Source: Photobacterium sp. CCB-ST2H9 (GTDB taxonomy: Bacteria > Pseudomonadota > Gammaproteobacteria > Enterobacterales > Vibrionaceae). Taken from it: a stretch of DNA of 64,000 bases. The DNA lies in the NCBI RefSeq assembly GCF_023151555.2, contig NZ_CP100426.1:744001-808000 (forward strand), given 5' to 3'. The translations under genes and the position numbers were made by a program. A model generated the notes under the pieces. It was not told where the DNA came from and searched no databases. It saw only the letters and a list, made by a program, of their open reading frames with translations. Below are positions 19,229 through 27,199 of the stretch, piece by piece. Within the stretch, counting starts at the first letter, position 1. Each line of letters starts with the position of its first letter.

Positions 19229-19546
19229 TCAACCGATCGGATGAAACTTGCGACTTTTCTTCTTTGCCCGGGAAATTCGCAAGTTTATATAACACTTCAA
19301 AACACCAGCCCCATTTTCATGCCCGTCGGGACAATGCTTCAACTCTCATCCATGAACCCGAAATATCTGGCTCAAATTGATCCGGCCCGGCCATTTCATG
19401 AATCCGGCGTTTCCCGTCATGAAGTATTGACTAGCACTGACACCTGAGGCTGCATTGCTTCCGACAAGCCCGCGTGCGAAAACTCAAAAATTGTGTACAA
19501 TAAACCATGAAATTATCAACAAAGACAATAAATGGAAGGTGATGTC
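19229..19546. other. Intergenic region before ytoQ
   Basis: About 320 bases. A plus-strand frame at 19241-19447 has no convincing ribosome site or protein pattern. The right end holds the ATTGTGTACAAT operator-like site listed separately. No terminator is evident. Confidence 0.4.
19490..19501. promoter_or_regulatory. Operator-like site ATTGTGTACAAT
   Basis: Near-palindrome located 45 bases before the ytoQ start and followed by AAA. It matches at 11 of 12 positions the perfect palindrome at 20493-20504 between the VOC and ABM genes. The TTGTNTACAA form resembles binding sites of GntR-family (FCD subgroup) repressors; no such regulator gene is in the window. Confidence 0.5.
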
Positions 19547-19990
19547 ATGACGTGGAATGTCTATCTCTCAGGTGAAATTCATACCGACTGGCGTGAACAA
19601 ATTATTCAGGGCTGTCAGGCCAGAGACCTGAAAATTATGTTTACTTCAGCTGTGACCGATCACGACAGCAGTGATGCGGCGGGCGATGTTCTGGGCAAAG
19701 AAAACAACGGATTCTGGCGTGATCATCTGTCGGCAAAGGTGAATGCAATCCGAATTCAGAATCTGATCAAACAGTGCGATCTCGCCATCATTCGTTTTGG
19801 TGAGCAATACAAGCAGTGGAATGCAGCCTTTGATGCAGGTTTCTGTGCTGCGCTGAATAAACCTTACATTACGCTTCACAGTGAAGATATTGTTCACCCG
19901 CTGAAAGAAGTCGATGCCAGTGCCAATGCCTGGGCGACCTCTCCGGCACAAGTGGTTGAGATCCTGGACTACCTGCTGACTCAGAAGTAA
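19547..19990 (+). CDS. ytoQ: YtoQ-family protein
   Basis: A 147-residue cytosolic protein matching the YtoQ family, whose members begin MTWxVYLSGEIHTDWR. Further family stretches are GKENNGFWRDHLSAKVNAIR and QYKQWNAAFDAGFCAAL. The fold is related to nucleoside 2-deoxyribosyltransferases, but no reaction is established. ATG 19547 is chosen from the family N-terminus, with GGAAGG about 7 bases upstream. Downstream a long hairpin separates it from the convergent VOC gene. Confidence 0.88.
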   Translation: MTWNVYLSGEIHTDWREQIIQGCQARDLKIMFTSAVTDHDSSDAAGDVLGKENNGFWRDHLSAKVNAIRIQNLIKQCDLAIIRFGEQYKQWNAAFDAGFCAALNKPYITLHSEDIVHPLKEVDASANAWATSPAQVVEILDYLLTQK

Positions 19991-20005
19991 ACGACTGAAA
20001 CCAGC

Positions 20006-20039
20006 TGAGCAACGCGCGCAGTACCACATGCGTTGCTCA
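20006..20039. terminator. Hairpin between convergent ytoQ and VOC genes
   Basis: Ten-base perfect stem TGAGCAACGC (20006-20015) with GCGTTGCTCA (20030-20039) and a 14-base loop. It lies between two converging gene ends. There is no T-run, so it may act as a weak or rho-assisted terminator or protect the 3' ends. Confidence 0.5.
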
Positions 20040-20052
20040 ACTCAGACACTGT

Positions 20053-20460
20053 TTAACGCAAGCGTTGTCCGGAAACAGCCGGGTGATACAAGGGTTGCAC
20101 CACATTCCCGGCAGGATCGGTACAATGGAAACTGCGTGCCCCATCGCTGTGATCATGCGGACGGTCAAGTAATGGTACGCCTTGTGATTTCAGAAATTCA
20201 TACCACGCTTGCAGCTCTTCTTTGCTGTCCACAATGAAGCCAAAATGATCCAGCGACTGATTTTGGTCGTCCTGGTTTTCATGTGCTCTGCTCAATGACA
20301 GATTGTCATTTCCGCAACTCAGGTAAATTAGGTGTTCATTGGCTTTTCTGAGTACTTCCATACCCATTATTTCTGTATAAAACCGAACACATTCCTCAAA
20401 CGGGTGTACTGCCAGCGCTAAATGTCTGAGTCCGTTCAATGGTTTGGGACGCCGAGTCAT
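20053..20460 (-). CDS. VOC-family (glyoxalase/dioxygenase-like) protein
   Basis: A 135-residue vicinal-oxygen-chelate protein with the beta-alpha-beta-beta-beta pattern (LNGLRHLALAVHPFEECVRFYTEIMG...; SLDHFGFIVDSKEELQAW; FHCTDPAGNVVQPLYHP). The metal ligand positions (His in LRHLAL, His in LDHFGF) are visible. VOC proteins include glyoxalase I, fosfomycin-resistance enzymes and dioxygenases; the substrate here is unknown. GGAG lies nine bases before ATG 20460. It is divergent from an ABM-domain gene, with a 12-base palindrome between them. Confidence 0.85.
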   Translation of the reverse strand: MTRRPKPLNGLRHLALAVHPFEECVRFYTEIMGMEVLRKANEHLIYLSCGNDNLSLSRAHENQDDQNQSLDHFGFIVDSKEELQAWYEFLKSQGVPLLDRPHDHSDGARSFHCTDPAGNVVQPLYHPAVSGQRLR

Positions 20461-20492
20461 ACAAGATTACTCCGTGTGCAAAACATGTAATT

Positions 20493-20504
20493 ATTGTATA
20501 CAAT
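20493..20504. promoter_or_regulatory. Perfect palindromic operator ATTGTATACAAT
   Basis: Twelve-base perfect palindrome in the 106-base divergent space between the VOC and ABM genes, followed by AAA as in the related site at 19490-19501. It is probably the operator for both genes, of GntR/FCD type by appearance. Confidence 0.6.
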
Positions 20505-20566
20505 AAATCACAATTCAGCTCAATCCCTGGCTGAAAAATGATTCACTGAAAAGGAAGACAGTTATT

Positions 20567-20866
20567 ATGTTTTGTATCGTCGTGAAGAATGTTGTGAAGG
20601 CAGGCTACAGCGAGCAATACCTCTCCATCATGAAAGAAAATGCGACAGCATCGGTAGAGAATGAAGAGGGCTGCCTGGTGTTTGATGTAATGGTCTCTCA
20701 AGAGAACGATCATTGTTTTTATCTCTATGAGATCTATACCAGCGAGGCTGCGCTGGCAGTCCACAAACAAACTTCACATTATCTGGAAAGCCGAAAACAC
20801 TTAGCCGACCTGATTAAAGATCAGTCTGTACTTCGCTGTGATGTCGTTCAACGAAATCCTCAATAA
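20567..20866 (+). CDS. ABM-domain protein (putative quinol/antibiotic monooxygenase, YgiN/LsrG-like)
   Basis: A 99-residue ferredoxin-like alpha/beta barrel of the antibiotic biosynthesis monooxygenase family. The pattern is clear: FCIVVKNVVKAGYSEQYLSI, then NEEGCLVFDVMVS, DHCFYLYEIYTSEAALAVH and HYLESRKHLADLI. Members oxidise quinones or isomerise small metabolites (LsrG, YgiN). ATG 20567 has GGAAG nine bases upstream. It is divergent from a VOC gene, and the pair suggests handling of a reactive small molecule (inference). Confidence 0.85.
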   Translation: MFCIVVKNVVKAGYSEQYLSIMKENATASVENEEGCLVFDVMVSQENDHCFYLYEIYTSEAALAVHKQTSHYLESRKHLADLIKDQSVLRCDVVQRNPQ

Positions 20867-21070
20867 CATTTTAATATTGAAAATCGGGCAGACATACATT
20901 CACCTCTCTGTCCTTTGCTTTCTCCAAATGACGCAACGACCATTCAGTACAATGTTTTCCCTACATCCATCCGGTCAATATACAAATGGTCAGATTCACG
21001 TAGAATAGATAGCTTCTGCCACGATGTGCTGCCTTTGTTTTTTTGCCAGGCAAGCACAGCGAAAGGGACA

Positions 21071-21616
21071 TTGATATTGCACAACGATGGAAAACCGGTG
21101 AACTCAAATCACAACACTCAGTATCGCGGCATTTTGAAGGCCATCGCGCCCGTCATCATTGTGTTTCTGCTTTTGATGGCTGCCGTCCAGTTCATTATGC
21201 TCCGCTCTGTACCGGAATCCACAGTACAGACGGGCGAACAACTCTCACAAAGCACACTGAATACATTAATCAGCCACTATATTATTTCCGGTGAAGATCA
21301 GATTGAATACTTTTACTCTTACGGAACAAGGTCTGTCTTAGAGGGTGGTACGATTCTGACAGATCATCTACTGATACATTACAATCAATCTGAAAATCAG
21401 AAATTATCTGTCATTGAAATGCCCTTTGATGAGATAGCCTCTGTCAAACCAATACAGTATAAAAATATCCGGAATGCCCGAATTTATCGGATCAGTGCTA
21501 TCGAAGCGGGTGTTTGGTTTAATATCGTCTTATCAACAAAAAATAAGGGCGATGAACTTTTTATTCAGGCGTTAATAAACAAATTAACTCAGAGTCAGAT
21601 GAAGACCTGGATATAA
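21071..21616 (+). CDS. Membrane-anchored protein of unknown function
   Basis: A protein of about 181 residues with one N-terminal membrane helix (IAPVIIVFLLLMAAVQFIML) and a soluble C-terminal domain containing alternating strands (TILTDHLLIHY, QKLSVIEMPFDEIASVKPIQY, NARIYRISAIEAGVWFNIVL). This pattern is reminiscent of PH-like or bPH domains. The start is uncertain: TTG 21071 follows AAAGGGA closely, GTG 21098 is an alternative, and the upstream extension to 20915 looks non-coding. No neighbour clarifies its role. Confidence 0.55.
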   Translation: MILHNDGKPVNSNHNTQYRGILKAIAPVIIVFLLLMAAVQFIMLRSVPESTVQTGEQLSQSTLNTLISHYIISGEDQIEYFYSYGTRSVLEGGTILTDHLLIHYNQSENQKLSVIEMPFDEIASVKPIQYKNIRNARIYRISAIEAGVWFNIVLSTKNKGDELFIQALINKLTQSQMKTWI

Positions 21617-21712
21617 AAAATTCATATCATGACAATTAACAACGGCTTGAAATCAACCGCCTTATAAGATGTTCAAATAATTTGTCTTGATTCCCATACA
21701 TAAGGACAGTCA

Positions 21713-22075
21713 ATGCCGTACATGAAACCTCTGAGAAATCTCTCTTTTGTGCTGACCTCCGTGCTGTTCATGAATGCTTCAGCTTTTGCCGGCTGCGGTG
21801 AAATAGAAGCTCAATGCCTGATCATCAGCAGTGAGTCAACAGCCCCGGCATCCTGCTCTATTACTGTCTGCGCGAATGCCATTGAGTATATCAGCAACTG
21901 GTCTGTCAGAGATGGTTCTACCCTGTCGCACACTTCGAGCGAAGAGAAAGACACAATTACAATCAATGGAAAACCTGGCTTAAAAATTCCCTACGATATC
22001 CTGAAAGAGAATCTGACCTGCTACGGCACTACCGACATGAGCCAGGTCTTTTGCGCTAAGGATGTTTCCCTGTAA
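21713..22075 (+). CDS. Small secreted cysteine-rich protein
   Basis: A 120-residue protein with a signal peptide (LRNLSFVLTSVLFMNASAFA). The mature part has six cysteines (GCGEIEAQC, SCSITVC, LTCYG, VFCAK), suggesting disulfides in the periplasm or outside. AAGGA lies six bases before ATG 21713. The family is not recognised. It is followed by about 240 AT-rich bases before the L,D-transpeptidase. Confidence 0.65.
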   Translation: MPYMKPLRNLSFVLTSVLFMNASAFAGCGEIEAQCLIISSESTAPASCSITVCANAIEYISNWSVRDGSTLSHTSSEEKDTITINGKPGLKIPYDILKENLTCYGTTDMSQVFCAKDVSL

Positions 22076-22314
22076 GTCACACTGAATAATTTTTATTGGT
22101 TTATCAACCAGTTCACCGAATATATTCAATTGAAAGACCTGATGACAATATTCAGGGAACGTCATCAGGTCTCTGTAATCACATCAAAAAAGTGCATATC
22201 CGGATCATATAATTTGTCGATCTGTGGCAAAAATTAACAAAGCGCAGAAGACAACGATGACATCTAAATCTTATTATGTAATTACTTTACAGGGATATAA
22301 TATGCAATACTGAT

Positions 22315-23022
22315 ATGTTTATTTTAAAATACTTAAAACAATTCATACCTTTACTCACAGTATTTACAACTTTTTGTGCTCACAGCCAATTTGTTTCGAC
22401 AACAAATGGACAGCGCACCGTTGATGATGTTTTAGCAGTTTACGGCCATCTTTCAGAGCAACGACTGAAATACCGGTTTAAAAAAGCAAATGTCGCCTAT
22501 CCACCTGAAAAAATTGCTCTTCTTGGTCTGAAAGAAGAAAAAAAACTCGAGCTTTGGGCCATAGATAAGCAGGGCAACCATCACTTTGTATACAGTTACC
22601 CTGTCACGGCAGCAAGCGGTAAAGCAGGCCCGAAACTGAAAGAAGGTGACCGCCAGGTCCCGGAAGGCATTTATAAGATTATCGGCCTGAATCCGAACAG
22701 TCGTTTTCACCTGTCCATGAAACTCAACTATCCGAATGATTTCGACAGAAAATACGCAGATCTTGAAGGCCGTACCCGCCCGGGCAACAATATTTTCATT
22801 CATGGTAAGGCTGCATCGATCGGATGCCTCGCCATTGGTGACAGCGCGATTGAAGAACTCTTTACCCTGGTTGGTAAAATCGGCCATCAAAATGCCGAAG
22901 TCGTCATCGCGCCACATGACCCGAGAAAAGCACCGATTCGTCCTGTTTCGAACCATTCTCCGGTGTGGATATCAGAGCTCTATGCATCCATTGAGAGTGA
23001 GTTTTCCCGATTCGTGTACTAA
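22315..23022 (+). CDS. L,D-transpeptidase (YkuD domain, YafK-like)
   Basis: A 235-residue exported enzyme. A signal-like helix (FIPLLTVFTTFCAHS) is followed by a YkuD domain ending in the catalytic signature IFIHGKAASIGCLAIGD, with the essential His, Ser, Gly and Cys present. The layout (KLELWAIDKQG, then GPKLKEGDRQVPEGIY) is that of YafK/DpaA, which in E. coli releases Braun lipoprotein from peptidoglycan. A cell-wall remodelling role in the periplasm is therefore likely. The ribosome site at ATG 22315 is weak. Confidence 0.88.
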   Translation: MFILKYLKQFIPLLTVFTTFCAHSQFVSTTNGQRTVDDVLAVYGHLSEQRLKYRFKKANVAYPPEKIALLGLKEEKKLELWAIDKQGNHHFVYSYPVTAASGKAGPKLKEGDRQVPEGIYKIIGLNPNSRFHLSMKLNYPNDFDRKYADLEGRTRPGNNIFIHGKAASIGCLAIGDSAIEELFTLVGKIGHQNAEVVIAPHDPRKAPIRPVSNHSPVWISELYASIESEFSRFVY

Positions 23023-23159
23023 CTTTTGTTCCTCAATCAGGTAAATAAGCGGCTTCAGCTCAAAAATTTAATCCATAATTTTGCCAGCCTTGGAAGATAA
23101 CCATAATATTTCCAGCTCAATCAAGGGAATAAAACCTATCTTTCAAGGAGTTTCTGGGC

Positions 23160-24233
23160 ATGGATTTACGCTCACAATGCACGGTCTTCATCCCGGGCAA
23201 TCGCACGGTTTCACCAGCAGAGATGTTTCAGAACATGGCAGACTGGTGCAAAGAGCATCACATTGATCACGATATCTATGGTCAGGGTGAATTTTTACAA
23301 AGCTTTGAAACCAAAATCGCATCTTTGCTTGGGTTTGAAGCTGGCCTCTTCGTTGTGACCGGCACGATGACACAGCCGACAGCACTGCGGATAGCCTGTA
23401 CTGCAAAAAGAAATCCTGTGGTTGCGATGCATCCGTCCAGCCATATTTACCTGCACGAAGGCCAGAATTATCAGCTTCAAGACTGGTTCAGCATCCTGCC
23501 TGTCGGTCACCCTTATCAGCCCTGGACACTCGACGATCTGACCGCCTGGCCGGATGACATTGCAGCTGTGCTGTATGAACTGCCGATGCGCGAGATTGGC
23601 GGCCAGCTGCCTTCATGGGAAGCGCTGAACGACATCAAATCGCACTGCCGTGAAAAAGGAATTCATCTGCATCTGGATGGTGCGCGGCTCTGGGAGACGA
23701 AAGCCGGCTATGGCCGTGATTATCAGGAAATCACTGCCGGGTTTGATTCAGCTTATGTCTCGCTCTACAAAGGCGTTGCCGGTTTAGGCGGAGCCATGCT
23801 GCTCGGCAGCAAGGACTTCATTGAGAAAGCCAGGGTTTGGACACAACGTCAGGGCGGAAATGTTGTCCATCGAACGCCTTACGCCGTGTCAGCCGCGATG
23901 CAGTTTGACCAGCGGCTGGCACAAATGCCGGCACTGTTTGAACGCACTCAGCAGCTCTACCGCATCTTGAGTGAATATCGGCAATTCACCCCGAATCCTG
24001 CCGCACCACAGGCCAATATGCTGCATCTTTATCTTCCGGTCAGTGCCGAAAAAGCGACCCTCATTCGTGACAATTTCGCACAGGAAGACAAAGTCTGGCT
24101 GGGTAACCCACAGCAAGCAGCCCTGCCTGATCAGTCATACATCGAATGGTATATCGGCGATAACCTGCTGAATTTGGATGACAACCGCCTGAGAGCAATT
24201 CTGACAAAACTGGCAAATCTGGTTTGTGCTTAA
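23160..24233 (+). CDS. Low-specificity threonine aldolase / beta-eliminating lyase family
   Basis: A 357-residue PLP enzyme of fold type I. HLHLDGARLWETKAGYG holds the aspartate that contacts PLP, and AYVSLYKGVAGLGGAMLLG holds the PLP lysine. This is the threonine aldolase family pattern (cleavage of L-threonine or beta-hydroxy amino acids to glycine and an aldehyde). The exact substrate is not certain because the family also contains tryptophanase-like members. AAGGAG precedes ATG 23160. A strong terminator follows. Confidence 0.85.
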   Translation: MDLRSQCTVFIPGNRTVSPAEMFQNMADWCKEHHIDHDIYGQGEFLQSFETKIASLLGFEAGLFVVTGTMTQPTALRIACTAKRNPVVAMHPSSHIYLHEGQNYQLQDWFSILPVGHPYQPWTLDDLTAWPDDIAAVLYELPMREIGGQLPSWEALNDIKSHCREKGIHLHLDGARLWETKAGYGRDYQEITAGFDSAYVSLYKGVAGLGGAMLLGSKDFIEKARVWTQRQGGNVVHRTPYAVSAAMQFDQRLAQMPALFERTQQLYRILSEYRQFTPNPAAPQANMLHLYLPVSAEKATLIRDNFAQEDKVWLGNPQQAALPDQSYIEWYIGDNLLNLDDNRLRAILTKLANLVCA

Positions 24234-24247
24234 CAACCTTGCTGATG

Positions 24248-24275
24248 AAAGAGCCGCAGATACCGCGGCTCTTTT
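24248..24275. terminator. Bidirectional terminator between aldolase and add
   Basis: Perfect 10-base stem AAAGAGCCGC (24248-24257) with GCGGCTCTTT (24265-24274), a 7-base loop and a T-run. It separates the convergent aldolase and adenine deaminase genes. Confidence 0.9.
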
Positions 24276-24284
24276 GTCATTTCG

Positions 24285-25298
24285 TTAAGACATCTGAAAA
24301 CGCGCCAGATAATCTAATGTCAGCTGTGTCAGCCGTTGTTTTTCTGCGTCACTGATAAAACTCGCCATAATGGCGTTCAGCGTGAACTGAGCAATTTCTT
24401 CACCGCTCATCGGGTGCGCTTCTGCGACAGCATGAAAGTTATCCGTCATGTAGCCACCAAAATAAGCCGGATCATCCGAGTTAATCGTGACACACATTTC
24501 TTTTCGCAACAAATCAACGATATTGTGAGCGTTCATCTCCTCGAAGACTTTCAGCTTCAGATTAGAGAGCGGACAAACAGTTAATGGCACCTGCTCCAAA
24601 ATCAACCGTTTCATGAGTTCCGGGTCTTCGGTACAGCGCACCCCATGATCGATCCGGGTTGCTCCCAGAAAATCCAGCGTTTTAGTGATATTTTCAGAGG
24701 GACCTTCTTCCCCGGCATGCGCTACCGTCAGAAAACCGGCCTGTAAAGCACGCTGAAAAACATCTTTGAATTTTTCCGGCGGATTCCCCTGTTCAGAAGA
24801 GTCCAGCCCAACGCCGATAATCTTGTCTCGATGAGCCATCGCCTGTTCCAGGGTCTCAAAGGCAGATGCCTGATCCAGATGACGCAGAAAGCACATGATC
24901 AGCAAACTGGAAATGCCCAGTGCTTCCCTGCCCTTTTCCAGCGCACGGTGAATCCCGTTCACCACAGTTTCAAAAGCGATACCGCGATCGGTATGTGTTT
25001 GCGGATCAAAGAAAATTTCCGTGTGGACAACGTTGTCTGCTTGACAGCGCAACAAATACGCCCAGGTCAGATCATAAAAATCCTGCTCATGGATCAGAAC
25101 ATTGGCGCCCTGATAGTAGATATCCAGAAACGATTGCAGGTTATGGAACTGGTACGCAGCCCGGACTTCCTCCGGAGAGCGGAAAGGAATCGCGATCTGA
25201 TTCCGTGCAGCCAGCTCAAACATCAGTTCTGGTTCCAGTGAACCTTCAATGTGCAGGTGCAGTTCGACTTTTGGCAGTCCGGCAATAAATTGATTCAT
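24285..25298 (-). CDS. add: Adenine/adenosine deaminase, riboswitch-controlled
   Basis: A 337-residue metal-dependent deaminase. Motifs in order: [17 protein letters not shown] (HxH zinc ligands), [10 protein letters not shown] (zinc His and catalytic Glu), RIDHGVR, and [12 protein letters not shown] (Asp ligand). The [18 protein letters not shown] and [10 protein letters not shown] stretches match the microbial adenine deaminase branch rather than classical adenosine deaminase, so adenine to hypoxanthine is the likely reaction. Upstream lies an adenine-type purine riboswitch, as for V. vulnificus add. GAAGAG is the probable ribosome site before ATG 25298. The ATG overlaps the stop of a 37-codon leader frame. 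Confidence 0.92.
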   Translation of the reverse strand: MNQFIAGLPKVELHLHIEGSLEPELMFELAARNQIAIPFRSPEEVRAAYQFHNLQSFLDIYYQGANVLIHEQDFYDLTWAYLLRCQADNVVHTEIFFDPQTHTDRGIAFETVVNGIHRALEKGREALGISSLLIMCFLRHLDQASAFETLEQAMAHRDKIIGVGLDSSEQGNPPEKFKDVFQRALQAGFLTVAHAGEEGPSENITKTLDFLGATRIDHGVRCTEDPELMKRLILEQVPLTVCPLSNLKLKVFEEMNAHNIVDLLRKEMCVTINSDDPAYFGGYMTDNFHAVAEAHPMSGEEIAQFTLNAIMASFISDAEKQRLTQLTLDYLARFQMS

Positions 25299-25408
25299 AA
25301 GGTGCTCTTCATCGGGTTCTCAATACGTTGATTAGGATGATGAACAGCTTTTCTGAATTGATGGAGATAAGAGAGGCTCTGATCACGACAAAGAGAAAAG
25401 CGATTCAT
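25295..25408 (-). CDS. Leader reading frame between riboswitch and add, 37 codons
   Basis: ATG 25408 opens a 37-codon frame ([10 protein letters not shown]...) whose TGA overlaps the add start as ATGA. GAAGAG at 25417-25422, eight bases before this ATG, is a usable ribosome site. It is partly formed by the 3' strand of aptamer helix P1, so folding of P1 would hide it. Whether it is translated is unknown; the peptide has no recognised family. It may couple add translation to the riboswitch or be chance. Confidence 0.4.
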   Translation of the reverse strand: MNRFSLCRDQSLSYLHQFRKAVHHPNQRIENPMKSTL

Positions 25409-25418
25409 CGGCTTTACT

Positions 25419-25485
25419 CTTCGTAATCAGAATTTTACGGATTCTGGTAGAGACCCCCACACCCTATTAGCGGGGTTATACGAAG
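25419..25485 (-). promoter_or_regulatory. Adenine-sensing purine riboswitch aptamer
   Basis: On the minus strand P1 is CTTCGTA paired with TACGAAG, P2 is CCCCGC with GTGGGG, and P3 is CAGAAT with ATTCTG closing the loop CCGTAAA. J2/3 reads GTCTCTACC, the conserved core. The base just before the P1 3' strand (position 74 in standard numbering) is T, which specifies adenine rather than guanine. It lies 120 bases upstream of the adenine deaminase gene, as in Vibrio vulnificus, where adenine turns translation on. Confidence 0.93.
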
Positions 25486-25537
25486 CTGGTGACTTCCGCT
25501 TGCAGGCAGGTCCGTCACCACAACGCGCACAACTTTC

Positions 25538-26035
25538 TCATACCTTGTGCCAGCTTGCAAGCCGGGCCATCATATACAAATCGGCGTAATTGCCTGATTT
25601 GAAAGTCGCCAGCTTCTTTTCCCCTTCCAGCGCAAACCCAAATTTCCGGTGCAATGCAATGGCAGGGGCGTTGTCAGTATTCACGTCCAGTTCCAGCCGC
25701 AGAATATTCAGCCAGTTATCAGAAAGATCGATTGCTTCGGCCATGAGCATTGATCCCACCCCTTTGCCGTGAAACTCCGGATGAACCGCGATCACGATAC
25801 CGGCAATGTGCTTTTCTTTCGGCTTGTTCCGGGTCACCAAAGTCACGTGCCCCACAGCCCGGCCATCTAAATCAGCAACCAGAGTGATCAGTTCAGGAGA
25901 CGCAAATATCGCCTGAACTCTTTTACTGCCCAAATGCATGAACTGAGAAGTATTTTCCAGCACCGTTGAAAAAGAATAGATATCACACAGGCTATCCATA
26001 TCTTTTTCTTCCATATGGCGGATTGTGATTGCCAT
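25538..26035 (-). CDS. GNAT-family N-acetyltransferase (YhhY-like)
   Basis: A 165-residue acetyltransferase. The acetyl-CoA loop region is visible as IAVHPEFHGKGVGSMLMAEA, and the second half has LRLELDVNTDNAPAIALHRKFGF. The order of motifs and length agree with E. coli YhhY, an amino-acid N-acetyltransferase. AGGAG lies seven bases before ATG 26035. It is upstream of add on the same strand, with the riboswitch in between, so add probably has its own promoter near the end of this gene. Confidence 0.85.
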   Translation of the reverse strand: MAITIRHMEEKDMDSLCDIYSFSTVLENTSQFMHLGSKRVQAIFASPELITLVADLDGRAVGHVTLVTRNKPKEKHIAGIVIAVHPEFHGKGVGSMLMAEAIDLSDNWLNILRLELDVNTDNAPAIALHRKFGFALEGEKKLATFKSGNYADLYMMARLASWHKV

Positions 26036-26198
26036 ACCGAACTCCTGACTAAGTCATTCATATCAAGATAATTTTTCTGAGGTCATTGTTCTACCATAGC
26101 CCCCCGGCCAGGGCTACTGACAAGCAGGGGATTTGTTGAGTTGTGCCAAGGAATCGCAAAAACCAACAGCACAACGAAGACTGTGCACGGATGAAGAT

Positions 26199-27092
26199 TC
26201 ACAACTTCAGATACGAGTCGAGGTGCGTCAGAAATGCATGAATTTTGTGGGGCAGATGCTTTCTCCCGGCGTAAAAAGCATACAGCACCAGATCCTCGGG
26301 CTCCGCTTCCAGCGTGATTTTCTCAAGCAGCCCGGCCTCAAGAGCACCGCGACAACCCACCTCAGCCAGAATGGCGAAGCCTAACCCTGCTAACGCAGCT
26401 TTTGTGGCGATGTTGCCGCTGTTGGCTTTAAACGAAGAAGTTACCGGAATCGTCTGAGAACGGCCTTTGCTCCCCTTAAATATCCAGGGCATACCGTTTA
26501 ACGCCGTCAGACTGGTAATACAGGGCATCTGACGCAATTCATTTACCGTGGCAGGCACTCCACAGCGTGCAATCAAATCCGGGGAGCCCACAATGCAACT
26601 CGCCCAGCGCGATACCTCTTTCGCCACCCAGCCGCTGTCATCCAGTGCCCCCCGGTGAAAACTCAGCACCAGATCGAAGCCATCCAGCAAATCTTCTTTC
26701 GGATTTAAGCTGGTTTCGCAGCAAATACTGACCTGCGGATAGGCCTGGCTGAAGGTGACAAGAATCTCTGCCAGTTCTGGCAAGTCGGGCATCAGGATCT
26801 TCAACTGCCCGGCAACCCTTTGCGAGTGCTGGCTGATATCTTCCAGCGCATCATTCAAAGCAGTCATCAGTGGTGACGTCGAGGCAAACAGCTGATGACC
26901 CGCTTCTGTCGGACTCATACGCCGGGTGGTTCGCTGCAATAAACGGGTACCCATTTTCTCCTCGAGCTGAACCACATGACGGCTCACATTGGATGTCGGA
27001 AGGCCGAGCATTTCTGCTGCCTGTTTAAAGCTGTTGCAGGTGTAAACCGCATGAAAGCTTCGCAACCACTGAATCTCAATCTCTTCAATCAC
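26199..27092 (-). CDS. LysR-family transcriptional regulator
   Basis: A 297-residue LysR protein with an N-terminal HTH (SFKQAAEMLGLPTSNVSRHV) and a periplasmic-binding-like effector domain (about 90-290). GTG 27092 is chosen so that the protein begins just before IEIQWLRSFHAVY, the usual LysR opening. The ribosome site is poor, and an upstream TTG (27161) is possible but would overlap the promoter. It is divergent from an MFS transporter. Two direct repeats, ATTAAACCAA, lie in the intergenic space. Confidence 0.88.
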   Translation of the reverse strand: MIEEIEIQWLRSFHAVYTCNSFKQAAEMLGLPTSNVSRHVVQLEEKMGTRLLQRTTRRMSPTEAGHQLFASTSPLMTALNDALEDISQHSQRVAGQLKILMPDLPELAEILVTFSQAYPQVSICCETSLNPKEDLLDGFDLVLSFHRGALDDSGWVAKEVSRWASCIVGSPDLIARCGVPATVNELRQMPCITSLTALNGMPWIFKGSKGRSQTIPVTSSFKANSGNIATKAALAGLGFAILAEVGCRGALEAGLLEKITLEAEPEDLVLYAFYAGRKHLPHKIHAFLTHLDSYLKL

Positions 27093-27093
27093 A

Positions 27094-27124
27094 ATTAAAC
27101 CAAATTTTGGGATGATTAAACCAA
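27094..27124. promoter_or_regulatory. Probable LysR operator: spaced ATTAAACCAA repeats
   Basis: ATTAAACCAA occurs at 27094-27103 and 27115-27124, start-to-start 21 bases (two helical turns). The palindrome CCAAATTTTGG (27100-27110) overlaps the first copy. Position directly before the regulator and divergent MFS gene suggests binding by that LysR protein. Confidence 0.5.
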
Positions 27125-27199
27125 TAAAACCCAATTTATCCCGCAAATGTAATTTATACAATGTTCATTTCTGACACTGAATGAATACAGAGCGAGACG

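Noticed and set aside
19241..19447. 68-codon frame after the small secreted protein
   Set aside because: No ribosome site, no signal peptide or motif; overlaps a probable promoter region for ytoQ.
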